Assembly (NCBI RefSeq): GCF_963678635.1
Contig: NC_087067.1
Coordinates: 3,605,072-3,669,071 of the forward strand
Length of the DNA: 64,000 nucleotides
Origin: Symsagittifera roscoffensis
Lineage: Eukaryota > Xenacoelomorpha > Acoela > Convolutidae
Reading direction: 5' to 3'
Made by a program: the position numbers and the translations under genes. Positions within the stretch are counted from its first letter, which is position 1, and every line of letters begins with the position of its first letter. The notes beneath the pieces are model-generated. The model saw nothing but the letters and a program-made list of their open reading frames with translations, had not been told where the DNA came from and did not search any database. Below are positions 1 to 11,070 of the stretch, one piece after another.

Positions 1-147
1 TCTGGTGCTGAAATTACAAGTAACTTCAGCACTTACAAATAAGTGGGTTGTTAGTTAGATGGATCATGATTGGTTAATATTAAATACTTTACATTGGTAA
101 AATATCTAATTTATCCAATCATAAAATGTAGTTTAGATCAGGTTCCA
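1..147 (+). repeat. Left inverted repeat with terminal hairpin
   Basis: This pairs with 20538-20684 on the other strand from TCTGGTGCTG inward to GGTTCCA. The outer ~30 bases form a hairpin (GTGCTGAA...TTCAGCAC), and the arm contains GATTGGTTAA, an inverted CCAAT box. A short ORF starting at 70 runs out of the repeat and is not considered a gene. Confidence 0.8.
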
Positions 148-299
148 AAATGCAAAAAAGAGTTTATAAATTTATCCAGTCAGCAAACTGCCAAATTGCC
201 CGTTTTAAAAAAATTCCAAAAAACTTCAAATAAAAAATTGTTGTTTCAGCTCAAGGGGTCGATAAAAAATGCTCCCTCAAGATTTATGTACTAAAATAT

Positions 300-3180
300 G
301 CTACTTACGTTTGAAAAAGGGAGCTGACTGACCGTATAAAACTACGCTCCTAAGTGTCAACGTCAAACAACTGAAACGTTTTGGCAAAAAAAAACAAAGC
401 CAACCGACCTCTTGGATGTTAATGAACAAGGAAACCTAAAAAATTCAATTTCAAAAACCTTTTCTGATTGACGCTTTTCTGATTAAAACAACCCAATCCG
501 AGCAAACAGTAAAAATTTTATTCCGCTGGGATACGTAAAAATTATAACATACTTTTGGACCGTTTCCTCAAGCAATTTTCTTTATAGCTATAAGAGCGCA
601 TAATCGAGCCCCGAAAAAATTGAGCTTGAACAACTTGAGACTTTCTCTTGGAAAAAAAAATCCTTTTTTAACTATGTTCATTGACACCTACGAAAAACCT
701 CAGCAACAAATACAACAAGAATGATTTAAAACATTTTAACAAATCTTGACAAAAATACCATTTTGTTAGTTAAAACTTTTGCAGGAAGCTTTTCAACGAA
801 ATTGAAGTCAAGAAGAATTACAAAAAAACTCTGCAAAAAGCCCAGAATGTTCTTATCATAGTCTTAAAAAAAAATTATCAGTCGTTTTTTTTCTGCGTGG
901 TGTGATAAATGGATATGAACGAAAAACTAGAAAATATTCGCCACTCATAGTAAAAAAAGGCAAATTGGGCAACAGTTTTTGTGGAAGAAATTATTTTTTT
1001 AGAAAAACAGCTTTATATGGCCTTAAAGCTCTTTGATTTCTATAATGTATGATTGACACTTTTTTGACTAAATTAACCCAATTTGATACTTGAAAAATTT
1101 TTTAAAATCATTTTGAATGATTGAAGTTTTAGATTGCCAAAATGCGCTAAAAATAACTCCAAAGAATGATTTTACTCGAACAAAATTAAGTTTTCTCGGC
1201 TCAAATTAAGCGTAAAGTAGTTATTGTAAGCTTGCTCTCTCGAATTTAAAAAAGCATCAAAAATTTCCAACCTATTTTTCTCAATACTGGCACAATTTTT
1301 CGAACATTTTCAAATATTAATCGAATCGCAATTGAAAGGGCTCTAACATGATATATCATTGGACCCCATCCGATGATTATTTGTTGTACCTGATTTTGCA
1401 TGTTTAACAAAAAACTAAAACACACCCGAATACAAAGTTCTTCCCTATTTTCAATGGTCGGAATAAAAGCATACAAGCAAACTGGAACTATTGAAAAAAT
1501 GTTGCATCTGAAGACACTCCACAAAGCAAACCTTGCAAAGTTTGTCTTTAAGGGTTATATGATCAACCCTTAAAGACAAACTATTTTGGAACCTTCTTTT
1601 CTTGCTACTCTACCTGTTACCACTTTCAGAGAAAACGACGAAATACTAACTTCTATTTCGGGACGAATTGGCTCGCCTCAATTCAGATTCCGATTATTTC
1701 TCAGTTAAATTAATTTACTATTAAATTGCTTGAGATTATACAAAAAGGCAAAAAATGAAAAAATTAACCTTGATTTAATTTCAAAAAAAATCTGTTAAAA
1801 GTTTTATGAAGGGTAAATCTGACAGATGAGAAAAAACATAGCCAGAAGTCGGTTAGAAAAGAGTCAATGAACGCAACTGAACAGAAACAAAACTTTGTTT
1901 TTTGAAAACATCTCAAACTCTAAATTCCAAAAAATGGCCTTAAAAACTTCCATATCTATAGAAACTTATGATTGACACTTTTTGACAAAATGAACCCAAT
2001 CTGAGACAACTGGATCAATTGGTAATTTTTTTATTCCACTAAAAATCAGCAAGTTGAAATCAGCACTTTCGAAAACTGAAGTTGATCCCGTTTTTTGTGA
2101 CCTAAAGACTTTTGCGGCTCGACAGTGGAATTTGTCTTCCTTTCAACAAATGACCTAAACTTGAAAATAAATCGAAAACCAACCCCAGAAAACGTAATAT
2201 TAAACCTGAACAAATTTTTAAACTTATCCTAAAAAAATCATCACGTTCATCGACGCTAAACCGGACTGGGCACACATCAAAATCTTTCTAGCCAGATGTA
2301 AAGATGCACTAAGCAAACACAAGCAAAAAAACATCAGAAAAAATTGAAACTATGGAGAATAATTCCTCTTGTTTAAAATCAAAACAACTGCACTCAAAAA
2401 ATAAACACAAAAGATTAACACACATGCAATTGGTTGGAAAAAGTAACCTCGTAATAGAACACAAGATCTGCTTAATTAAAAAAAAAACAAAAAGATAACA
2501 GTCTTCAAAACAGGAGACCACTTTTTCTTTCAATAATTTAACTTAGTGGCGCCCCTCATGATGGAAAGTAATAAATCTCAAAAAATTGCGAATATCTCAA
2601 AAAAAGAACAAATCGAAGCCATCAAAATCAATTTTAACCGATTAGTATATAAGCAGATACCTAAAAACGTAAGCAGGGCGAAAACAAAATTGTGTATTGG
2701 AAAACATATCCAACATAGTTGGAAAAGAGTCAATAAGCGCAAGTAAACGAAAAAAAATTATGACTTTTTTTTTGAAAAAAATCTCATTTTTCGATATTCG
2801 AAGAAAACAATAGATGCCCTTAGAACTCTTTGACTATCTTGAACAATTTATGATTCGCATTTTTTGATAACACTAACTCAATTTGAGAAAACTGGATCAA
2901 TAGAGGTAGTTTTTATTCCGCTGGAAAATCTGAAAACTAAAATCCATTTTTGAAACCACAAATCGATGATGTTTATCGTGACCTTTACACTTTTGCTGTT
3001 CAATAGTGGAGTTTGCCTTCCTTTTAACAAAGAAAGTGAACTGAACTAAAAAAAACACACGAAAATCAAACTAAAAAGTAAATTAGAACCTGAAACTCCA
3101 AGACTCTTCCTGAAAAAAAATATGGCGACCTATAAAAGAGGCTGATGCGTTCATCGACTCATAAAAACGTGAAAACCAGG
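300..3180 (+). repeat. Degenerate ~0.9 kb tandem repeats
   Basis: Four diverged copies of a block can be aligned near 455-540, 1025-1100, 1955-2040 and 2850-2935. Each carries ATGATTGACAC-like, AACCCAATYTGAG-like and TTATTCCGCTGG-like segments in the same order. The last two copies align over several hundred bases (about 1850-2260 and 2710-3170), including TTGGAAAAGAGTCAAT and GTTCATCGAC stretches. No convincing coding region was seen; small ORFs at 1246-1524, 2309-2533 and 2546-2746 look like chance openings in A-rich DNA. Confidence 0.6.
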
Positions 3181-3509
3181 GAAACGTAAAGGGAAGATAA
3201 AACAAAAATTTAGCGCATATCTGCAAGAATTGTACAGCAAAACTTTGCTGCGCTGCTAAGACTAATTTTCTGTTAACGATGACTTAGAAAATTTGTGGTT
3301 TATTAAAAAAGTGGTTTAGCCAATGGGAACTTCTAACAGTTGGGAAATTAGAAGGCATTGAAAAGCCTGATAAGTCAACAAAAACCAAGCACGCAGCAAT
3401 AAAGATGGACCATGTATGTAAAAAAGAAAGGTTTATATAATATGTAGAAGAATCGTTTATATAAAAGCTACACAAAACGACCTTTTAGAACCAATTGCTA
3501 AATCCGTAA

Positions 3510-3662
3510 CAATTGAGGGCTACCAATCCAGCCGTAACACCAAACTGCTTTAAAAATATATGGAGGTACATTGTGAATTGGCGAGCGTTCTCGGCTCCAA
3601 AGAGGGAGCTAAAAAGAGACCTAGAAAGAACACTGCGCCGAGAAGACTATGATTTTGCTTAG
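3510..3662 (+). CDS. Possible terminal exon or gene fragment, unknown
   Basis: A 50-codon open stretch follows a TAA and ends at TAG. Its last 25 residues are charged and protein-like (PKRELKRDLERTLRRED) and unlike the A-rich surroundings. No start codon is evident, so it could be a final exon or the tail of a decayed gene. No family was recognised. Bases 3181-3509 hold nothing identifiable. Confidence 0.2.
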   Translation, partial: QLRATNPAVTPNCFKNIWRYIVNWRAFSAPKRELKRDLERTLRREDYDFA

Positions 3663-3790
3663 TATGTAATATTTTGTTTAATTAGAATTAACATCATTTA
3701 TTAACACTAATCTACATAAGTATTTATAAACCTTAGGATCCAAAATCTAGCGATATTAATTTAAATGATTCGAATAAAAAATTAACTCAC

Positions 3791-4062
3791 TTTTAGTTCT
3801 TCATATTTGGACAAAAACTTCTCCGGTCGAGGAGAAAACTCGGCTATCTTTCGTTTCGCATTGTGGGCTGAGACTTGCGTGAACACAAAAGGCGTCACGT
3901 TTTTCGAAAGTTGTTCAGTAAAGGCAGCTGCTTGTCCTGAATCAGGCGGTACATCTAGCAGCTTCAACAGTTTGTGAACATTTCCTTGAATTGCAAACTC
4001 GTTCGACATTAAGGCGTCTTTTAGGAAGAAAAACGTCAGCTGATTAAGTAGTTCATTAACAC
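3791..4062 (-). CDS. Orphan internal exon, unknown protein
   Basis: On the minus strand a 272 bp open segment has a good acceptor (ATTTTCAG) before 4062 and a good donor (GTGAGTTAAT) starting at 3790. It encodes about 90 residues, mixed hydrophobic and charged, including LLKLLDVPPDSGQAAAF and a basic AHNAKRKIAEF segment. No flanking exons could be joined with confidence on either side. It is probably an exon of a captured or disrupted host gene. The family was not recognised. Confidence 0.4.
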
Positions 4063-4264
4063 CTGAAAATATCAATATATTTCAAATTTCCGTCTACTTT
4101 TTAAAGACTAATCAGCAGTGTTTCTTTGAAAAAAATAGATGAAAAATATGAGAGGCAATTTTTACCAACGAATCACAACGCTTCCGACAATGAAAAGCAG
4201 AAGAAAAGATTGAGACTGACACCGGCGAAAACGAACTTCATTTTCGCGTCCTTTTTAATACATT

Positions 4265-5780
4265 TTCGCATCAGAGCTTTCGATACATAATAAACATGTT
4301 TATGTATCGAAAAAACAGGTTTATGTTTATTATGTATCGAAAAAAAGGTTTATTCTGAGGTATAATCGGCTTTGTTATCACTGATTTTTTACTTGTACTA
4401 TAACGTAAGGGGTGCGAAGCTCCGCTTCGCCTCTGTTCAACTTTGTCAAGCAATTTTACCGTATTGTTTTCCCGTAATGTTTATAAAGTAATGTTTCACG
4501 GTCGTTTTATGTATTTACGGTCGTTTTACCGTAAGGTTTTACCGTTTATTATGTATCGAAAGTTATGTATCGAAAAATAAAGTATCGAAAGTTATGTATC
4601 GAAAGTTTCGATACATAATAAACTTAATGAAAAACATTACAGTAAAACTATAAAACATTATAACAGATAATTATGTTTTCTTACGGGAAAGTTTTACAGT
4701 AATGTCGTTTTTATGTTTCTATGTTTATTATATATTATCTTTATTATGTATACAATATGTTTATTATGTATCGAAAGAAAGGTTTATGTTTATTATGTAT
4801 CGGAAAAAATAGTTTATGTTAAGGTATAATCGGCTTTGTTTGCACTGATTTTTTTTCGACTTGTATTATATCGAAAGGGGTGCGAAGCTAAAAAGAGGTG
4901 CGAAGCTAACCTTTCGAAAACTTTTTCGATACATTACATAATATGTTTATTATGTATCGAAAAAAAAGGTTTATGTTTATTATGTATCGAAAAAAAAATT
5001 TCTGCTGAGGTATAATCGGCTCTGTTACGACTGATTTTTATCGACTTGTATTATATCGTAAGGGCTACGAAGCTTCGCTTCGACTCTGTTCGGCTTTGTT
5101 ACCACTGATTTTTTTCGACTTGTATTACATCCTAAGGGGTGCGAAGCTCCGCTTCGCCTCTGTTCAAATTTGTCAGGCTATTTCTTCAACTTGGTCGTTT
5201 TACTGTAATGTTCTGCCGTAATATTTATTATGTAAAATTTTACTGATGTTTTATGTATTTAAGGTCGTTTGACCGTAATGTTTTACTGTTTACTATGTAT
5301 CGAAAATTTTGAAAAATTATGTATCGAAAGATTCGTAAAGTTATGTATCGAAGTTGTGTATCGAAAGTTTCGATACATAATAAATATTATGAAAAAAATT
5401 ACGGAAAAACGACCAAGTTGAAAAAAATGCTTCACAAACTTGAACAGAGGCGAAGCGGAGCTTCGCACCCCTTAGGATATAATTTAAGTCAAAACAATTA
5501 GTGGTAACAAAACCGATTATACCTCACCTTTGTTACCACTGCAGTGGTAACAAAAATCAGTGGTAACAAAGCCGATGTGATAGCTAATTATGTTTTATGT
5601 TGATTGTGTATCGAAAGTTGAAAAGGTTTCTGATATTTTTAGCGGATTGAAAAGGTTTCTGCTGAGGTAAAATCGGCTTTGTTACCACTAATTTTTTTCG
5701 ACTTGTAATATATCGTAAGGGTTGCGAAGCTCCGCTTCGCCTCTGTTCAAATTTGTCAAGCAATTTTACCGTACTGATGC
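4265..5780. repeat. Hairpin-rich repeat block (TATCGAAA / GCGAAGCTCCGCTTCGC)
   Basis: The block is built from shuffled direct and inverted copies of a few modules. They are GTTTATTATGTATCGAAA and its complement TTTCGATACATAATAAAC, GAGGTATAATCGGCTTTGTT, TTACTGTAATGTTT, and a perfect hairpin CGAAGCTCCGCTTCG followed by CCTCTGTTCAA. The hairpin module occurs at about 4415, 5070, 5145 and 5725 on plus and near 5455 inverted. ORFs here are products of the repeats. It could be a foldback element or a cluster of MITE termini. Confidence 0.7.
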
Positions 5781-6149
5781 AATTGGTAATTTCAAAACTT
5801 TCGAGACAAATTAAACACAGTTGCTAGAACACCACCAAAAAGCAGCTCTTTTAAGTGTCATAAGCGAAAGTAGAAATGAGCCTCGAATTTGCAAAAAAAA
5901 CTCGAGGCTCAGCAAAAACTCCAATTAGCAAAAATCTGCTATCTAGGAAATTTGAGTCGCACGCACTAATCATTCAGCCACGGACGCTTAAAATCCCCAA
6001 AAACCAGCCACCAATAAAGCAGCTACAAATTCTAATAGAGCCCCAATTCAATGCAGCATAAGTAGCAGCAAATAAAAAAAAAAGGTACAATTTTGCATGT
6101 AATAAATCGCAAATCATCAAGCTACATTATGTATAAATTTTGCATTTCA
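5781..6149. other. No gene recognised
   Basis: A-rich unique-looking sequence. A 61-codon ORF at 5876-6061 and a 77-codon ORF at 6093-6326 lack any recognisable family and the second runs into the following satellite. Confidence 0.4.
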
Positions 6150-7310
6150 AAAATTGCGAGATATACTAGCGTAAATCCAACCTCCGGTACTCATGATAAA
6201 CCGCATATACGGGAAATAAGATCTGCATTCTTTGAGTGTGCTTTGACAGCACCCAATTACAGGGTTCGTAATTACAAATTTTGCAAAGAGTTTATTCAAG
6301 TTTTGATGAACCATAAAATTTTGTGAAGTTAAAATGAACTAAGAAACGTCACATCTGGGAAGCTAAAAGCAATTGAGCAGCCGCATTTAGACGCACGATT
6401 TACAACTCCTGAGAGTACTCTTACAGTTACCCAACTACAGCGATGGGAAAATCAAATTTTGAGAAACTTCACCATAAGTTTTCTAAAAAGAGGTAATTTT
6501 TTTTGAAAACCAGAAAAAATTTCACATCTCGAAAACTACCAAGATTTGAGCAGTCTTATTAGTGGGCAATAATTGCAATCTTTGAAAGTGCTGTCTGCAC
6601 ACAACTACATGGTTGGGAATTTCACTTAAGTGAACTATTTTGTAATTTGAGTTTTCTGAAAATTTCCAAAAAAATCACAAAAATCGTCGTATCTCTTTAA
6701 CTAAAAAGATTTGATTATTCTTCATTGAAGGCCGAATTTGCAAGTCCTGAGATTACTCTAACAGCCCCTAAGTACAGGTTAGGAATTTCAAACTTTGAAA
6801 AAATAAATTAATTTAATTTTCAAAAATTTTTTTAAATAAAATCACAAAAACCGACATATCAGGAAAACTGCAAAGTTTTGAGTAGTCATATTTGGAGGCA
6901 AAATTCACAAATCCTGAGAGTACCCTGGAAGAGCCTCACTACAGAGATGATAATTACAAATTTAAAAAAAAATCGTATCCAAGTTCTCTGAAAAATTTGA
7001 GAAAATCCTAAAAAACGTCATATCTCGAAAACTACAAGATTTTGAGCAGACATTTTCAGAGGCAAGTTTGCAACTCCATGAGAGTACCCTCACAGATTCC
7101 AATAACAGGATTGAGATCTTCAAAGTTTTGGAATTTTTTAACATCTAATGTTTTTTTTTAAACTTCGGAGAAAATCATTAAAAAAAACGTCATATCTCGA
7201 AAACTACAAGGATTTGGATATTCATATATGGAGGTCAGTATCGCAAAACCTGCGAAAACTCTGACAACATCCAACTATTGGGTTGCTAATTACAAACTTG
7301 ATGAAATAAA
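6150..7310 (+). repeat. ~175 bp satellite array
   Basis: About seven diverged units share a core: CGTCATATCTCGAAAACTAC, AAGATTTTGAGCAG, GGAGGCAA, TTGCAA.TCCTGAGAGTACTC, and AACTACAGG.TTGGTAATT. The clearest cores are near 6350, 6525, 6690, 6855, 7015 and 7190. Divergence between units is considerable, so the array is not young. Confidence 0.75.
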
Positions 7311-8149
7311 AACTGATTTTGAACGCGAAAAACGAAAAAACCTTAACCATTGCAATAAACGATAGCTTAAACGTGAAAAAATTCTTTTGTTAAAGATGCA
7401 AAATAAGTTGAAAAAGTTTAAACATGGCGAGATAGTGAGGCCCGCATTTAAATAGATAATAGACTTGAAAGAAAAAAAATTAAAAAAAATTAGGAGACGG
7501 GTAGACAGACATAATTAAAAAAAGCAGGTATACAGACAGACAGACTTAATTTGGCCTCGAAAAAAATTACTGAAAAATTAATGACCTTGCGGAAAACTAA
7601 AGGAAACATTTTCTTAATATAACTTTGCAATATATGATATAGCTTAAACATGCAAAATTATTATGCTTAAACATGGGAGATAGCTGTCACTAGCATTTAA
7701 ACATATAGATTCAGTTAGAAAATTTCTGAAATCAAGATTTTATAATAGTCATGTTGGTTTAAACAAATAGCTTTATTCGGCTCACTTGATGAATTAAAAC
7801 TGCATCAACTGTGTAAACTTATAACTATTCGAAAGTCAAAGCACATATTATCGATAAGCTGTAAAGGTGCAACAAACTGCCAATCATTTTGTATTGCCAT
7901 TTCGATGCAGCAAAAATTGTTGCTTTAGGTCGCAACAAAAGTCGCAGCAACAGGTGCGACTGATGTTGAAAAAGATAGAGCTCGTACTATAACACTTTGC
8001 TTGGCAAGTGTAAAAATGAAAAAAAAAGTCAAAAAACAATTCGACTTTACCAGAGGCGTAACATTTGCCAAGACGTAGCAAGCATGACTAATCCGGGAGG
8101 AATCGTTTTTCTCCTAAAAAATGGACTAAGCCGCTAAAACCGGGAAGCT
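7311..8149. other. A-rich spacer with a duplicated short motif
   Basis: No coding region is supported. A TTAAACATGG.GAGATAG motif occurs near 7421 and 7668 and a CAGACAGAC microsatellite near 7530. Small minus-strand ORFs (for example 7884-8081) have no recognisable content. Confidence 0.4.
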
Positions 8150-9330
8150 GCCATAACCCGTAATTCTCATTGAACGCACAATCTCAGATTTGGGTGGGTA
8201 TTTTTCGAGAAAAAACAAGTTTCAAAACAATGGTCAAAAATTGAAAATTTGACTTTTCCGAGGGTCAAAACTTCTTGTGAAAAGTTAATGCGTATCCGCA
8301 TATGCAGGTGATCGTCCCACAACCCGTTCTACCTATAGAAACTAAAATCTCAGATTTCGGAGGGTAGTTTTCGAGAAAAGCAAAAGTTTGAAAACACTGC
8401 CAAAAAAAATTGCAAATTTGACTTTTCAGAGGGTCATAACTTTTTGTGTAGAAAAATTTAGGCGTAATCATTTATGCAGCGGAGTTTCCCACAATCCGTC
8501 CTTTCGATTGAAACTTAAATCTCAGATTTGTGAGGGCAGTTTTCGAAAATAGAGTAAGAGTTGTAAAAAACGGTCAAAAGTCGAAAAAATGACTTTTTTA
8601 AGGGTTAGAACGTTTGTAAACGAAAATTAAGCGTAACCACTGATGCAGTTGAGCTTCCAACAAACCGTTCTTCACTGGGAAAAGTCAAAAAGATTCAAAA
8701 AATTGTCAAAAATTCTACATTTTCGAGGGTCATTACTTTTTGTGTAGAAAAATTCGGGCGTAACCGCTTATTTGGGGGCGCTTCTCACAGCCCGTTTTAC
8801 CTATTGAAAACAAAATCTCAGATTTGGGAGGTTAGTTTTCGAGAAAAGTCAAAAAGTTTGAACAAACGGTCAAAAAAACGAAAACTTGACTTTTCGGAGG
8901 GTCGTAACTTTTTGTTTAAAAAAATTTAGGCGTAACCGTTTAAGCAGCGGAGGTTTCCACAACCCATTCTACTCATTAAAACCTAAACCTTAGATTTAAG
9001 AGGGTAGTTTTTGAGAACAGAGAAAAAGTTTCAAAAAACGGTCACTTTTTGTGTAAAAAAAACTTCCCACGACCTTTTCTATCCGTTGAACCCAAAATCT
9101 TAGATTGGACGGGTAGTTTTCGATAAATTGTAAAAAAAAAAATCCAAAAAATTGTGTCAAAATTCCCTTACACACTTTTTCGAAGGCTTTAGAAACAGGG
9201 GCAAGGTTTTAAAAAAGGCTAGGGGAGTATGCAGGCACACAGGAGAGTGGGCGGACTTCCCATTGATACCACTCTTTTGACACTCGGTGGAGTAGTTTTT
9301 GAGAAAAACAAAAACTTTCCAAAGCGTCTC
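8150..9330 (+). repeat. ~175 bp satellite array (second family)
   Basis: Roughly six units share the order: AAATCTCAGATTTGGGAGGGTAGTTTTCGAGAAAA, GTCAAAAA, TTGACTTTTC.GAGGGTC.TAACTTTTTGTG, AATT.AGGCGTAACC, TATGCAG.GGAG.TTCCCACAACCCGTTCTACC. Cores recur near 8195, 8345, 8515, 8815, 8985 and 9090, with later units shortened. This family is distinct from the array at 6150. Confidence 0.75.
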
Positions 9331-9767
9331 AAAAAATTAATAAAAAACCCGATCCCATTTCAAACAGGAACTGCTTCTATCAAACAGGATTTTTAATTAC
9401 AGCACCAGAAATTTCGAGTTTATCTGCATAAAATACCCGCAAACCAGCAGCTCGATAAGGAAAAAAATGATTAAAAACAACATTTTGTTTGAAAAAAACT
9501 ATGGTCGGAAATTTTTGTACCACTTGAATAAAAACATGCAGCTCTTTTTATCTGATTGGTGCTATATTTTGATTGCAATATGGACCAAAACCTTTTGCTA
9601 CTCATACCTGAGATTTTGTGTTATTTTCATTTGCTTGAAACATTTAGCTCATAATTCCGTTCATTGGGTAAAAAAGGAAATGTCCACTATAACTGTTAAT
9701 TCAGTGCAACAAAACTGTTTTCTTCCTAAATAGCATGTAAAAAATCAGAATAGTTTTTGATTCGTTT
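9331..9767. other. No gene recognised
   Basis: An 88-codon plus-strand ORF (9467-9733) is rich in Phe, Leu, Tyr and Trp and could be a fragment, but has no recognisable motif. The rest is non-coding in appearance. Confidence 0.3.
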
Positions 9768-10244
9768 CTAACCAGTTCGAAAAATTACATGAACTCCTGA
9801 GTCACTGTGAACAACGCCGCTCATTTCATCAACACTCAATGCAAAACTCGCTTTTTCAAAGGATGGCTGCATTTGGCCACGAACAAATTTTCCTAAGTCT
9901 CCGCCCGACTTTGCGCTGCTGCAGTCACTGTGCACTTTCGCTATATCTGAGAAACGCTTTAACCTTTCTTCACTTATCTTGATTGACCTCAGTTCTTCGA
10001 TAAAATCGTTCAAAATTTTGACCGCTTCCTGCTTTGATCTCGTTATTTTAGGTTCTTTCCATGACGATGGATTTCTCGATTTGTCATGCTTTACTAAAAT
10101 GTGGTTGCATCTACAGGATTCACCAACAGCGTCCTTAGGAAAGTCCCATTGACTTTCTCTAGTATGCGTGTTGAAATAATATTTCTTTTTCTGTGATTTG
10201 CTAACTTTCTCCTCCCACCCAATTGGCAGTTTTCTTTTTGACAT
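9768..10244 (-). CDS. PIN1-like peptidyl-prolyl cis-trans isomerase
   Basis: The 158-residue product is a full-length PIN1-type isomerase, which acts on phospho-Ser/Thr-Pro bonds of nuclear and signalling proteins. An N-terminal WW domain (about residues 6-38, GWEEKVS...YYFN...SQWDFP) is followed by a parvulin domain (about 45-158). The parvulin domain has the conserved NHILVKH, SDCSSAKSGGDLG, RGQM and SGVHVI motifs; the catalytic Cys and both His are present. In the phosphate-binding loop the usual Lys-Arg-Arg set is Lys-Arg-Asn, so phospho-substrate affinity may be altered. The frame is complete, from ATG to stop, with no intron, which suits a retrocopy or captured gene. It is the only recognisable host-type gene between the inverted repeats. 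Family assignment is very secure; function of this copy is not known. Confidence 0.93.
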   Translation of the reverse strand: MSKRKLPIGWEEKVSKSQKKKYYFNTHTRESQWDFPKDAVGESCRCNHILVKHDKSRNPSSWKEPKITRSKQEAVKILNDFIEELRSIKISEERLKRFSDIAKVHSDCSSAKSGGDLGKFVRGQMQPSFEKASFALSVDEMSGVVHSDSGVHVIFRTG

Positions 10245-10344
10245 TTCGATGCAATTTCATAAAATCTGAAAAAAGAACAAAACTCTGCTTCCGTTGGTAC
10301 TTAAAACCTAAAGACTATTGACTATTTCTGGTTCGTATTCACAC

Positions 10345-10430
10345 TGCCGAAATTAAAAACCTCTTCACAACGCCAAAAATTAAAAAAACTATTCACAACG
10401 CCGAAAATTAAAAACCTATTCACAGAGTCT
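10345..10430 (+). repeat. Three ~30 bp tandem units
   Basis: The unit CACAACGCCGAAAATTAAAAA is repeated with small changes just upstream of the PIN1-like start. Confidence 0.6.
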
Positions 10431-11070
10431 AAATTTTTTTGTTCCAAATGACAAATTTAATTTTAACAATCTATTCTTTTGCTTGTTTTGCCTCTTTTGT
10501 ACCCTGTTTAGTGAATATCCGTGCCGAAGTACAGGCCGAAGTGGCTACCCAAGTGCAGCAGTAAACTGGTAATAGGAACCTCAATACTGCAACCCCAAAG
10601 ATGTCGGAGCCACGGTTCACTCGTACAGAGGTGCAAAGCTGGCCAACCTTGCCGCTACTGTCTCGCGCTACCCCTCGCAGAAACGGAACTGTGTTACCAT
10701 AGTAGACGGCTTTAATAATAACTCATCTACGATTTCAGACTTTGCTAAGGATTGGAGATTTCTAATAAATTTGATAATTCGTAAGTTTAACCGAAATGTG
10801 CTTATTATCCCCAAAACCATCCTCTGCAAATAATCACTTTATAGATAGAAAACTTGGTGCTCTAAATAATTCTTTGTTTTGCCTTAAAAATAGATTTCAC
10901 CACTCAAGACTCCGAATTGTTTCCCTCATTCTAAACGTTAGTTTTAGTGCTAACATGTTTTGTAAAGAAGGTACTCCATTCTCTTTCTACGGTAAAAAAT
11001 AATTCAGTTTATTGCTCGCTCAGCTAAATTGTGTTTTTTACCATAACTTCACCCTCCTTGCTACTAAATT
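10431..11070. other. Upstream of the RT relic; no gene recognised
   Basis: ORFs at 10521-10715 and 10796-11002 (plus) are short and unrecognised. They could be remnants of the 5' part of the reverse transcriptase element that follows. Confidence 0.3.

Noticed and set aside
4265-9330. CRISPR-like direct repeats
   Set aside because: Units are long, diverged and without constant spacer structure; eukaryotic satellite and foldback repeats explain them.
10521-10715. 64-codon ORF with balanced composition as a gene
   Set aside because: No recognisable motif and no proper context; may be a relic of the RT element.
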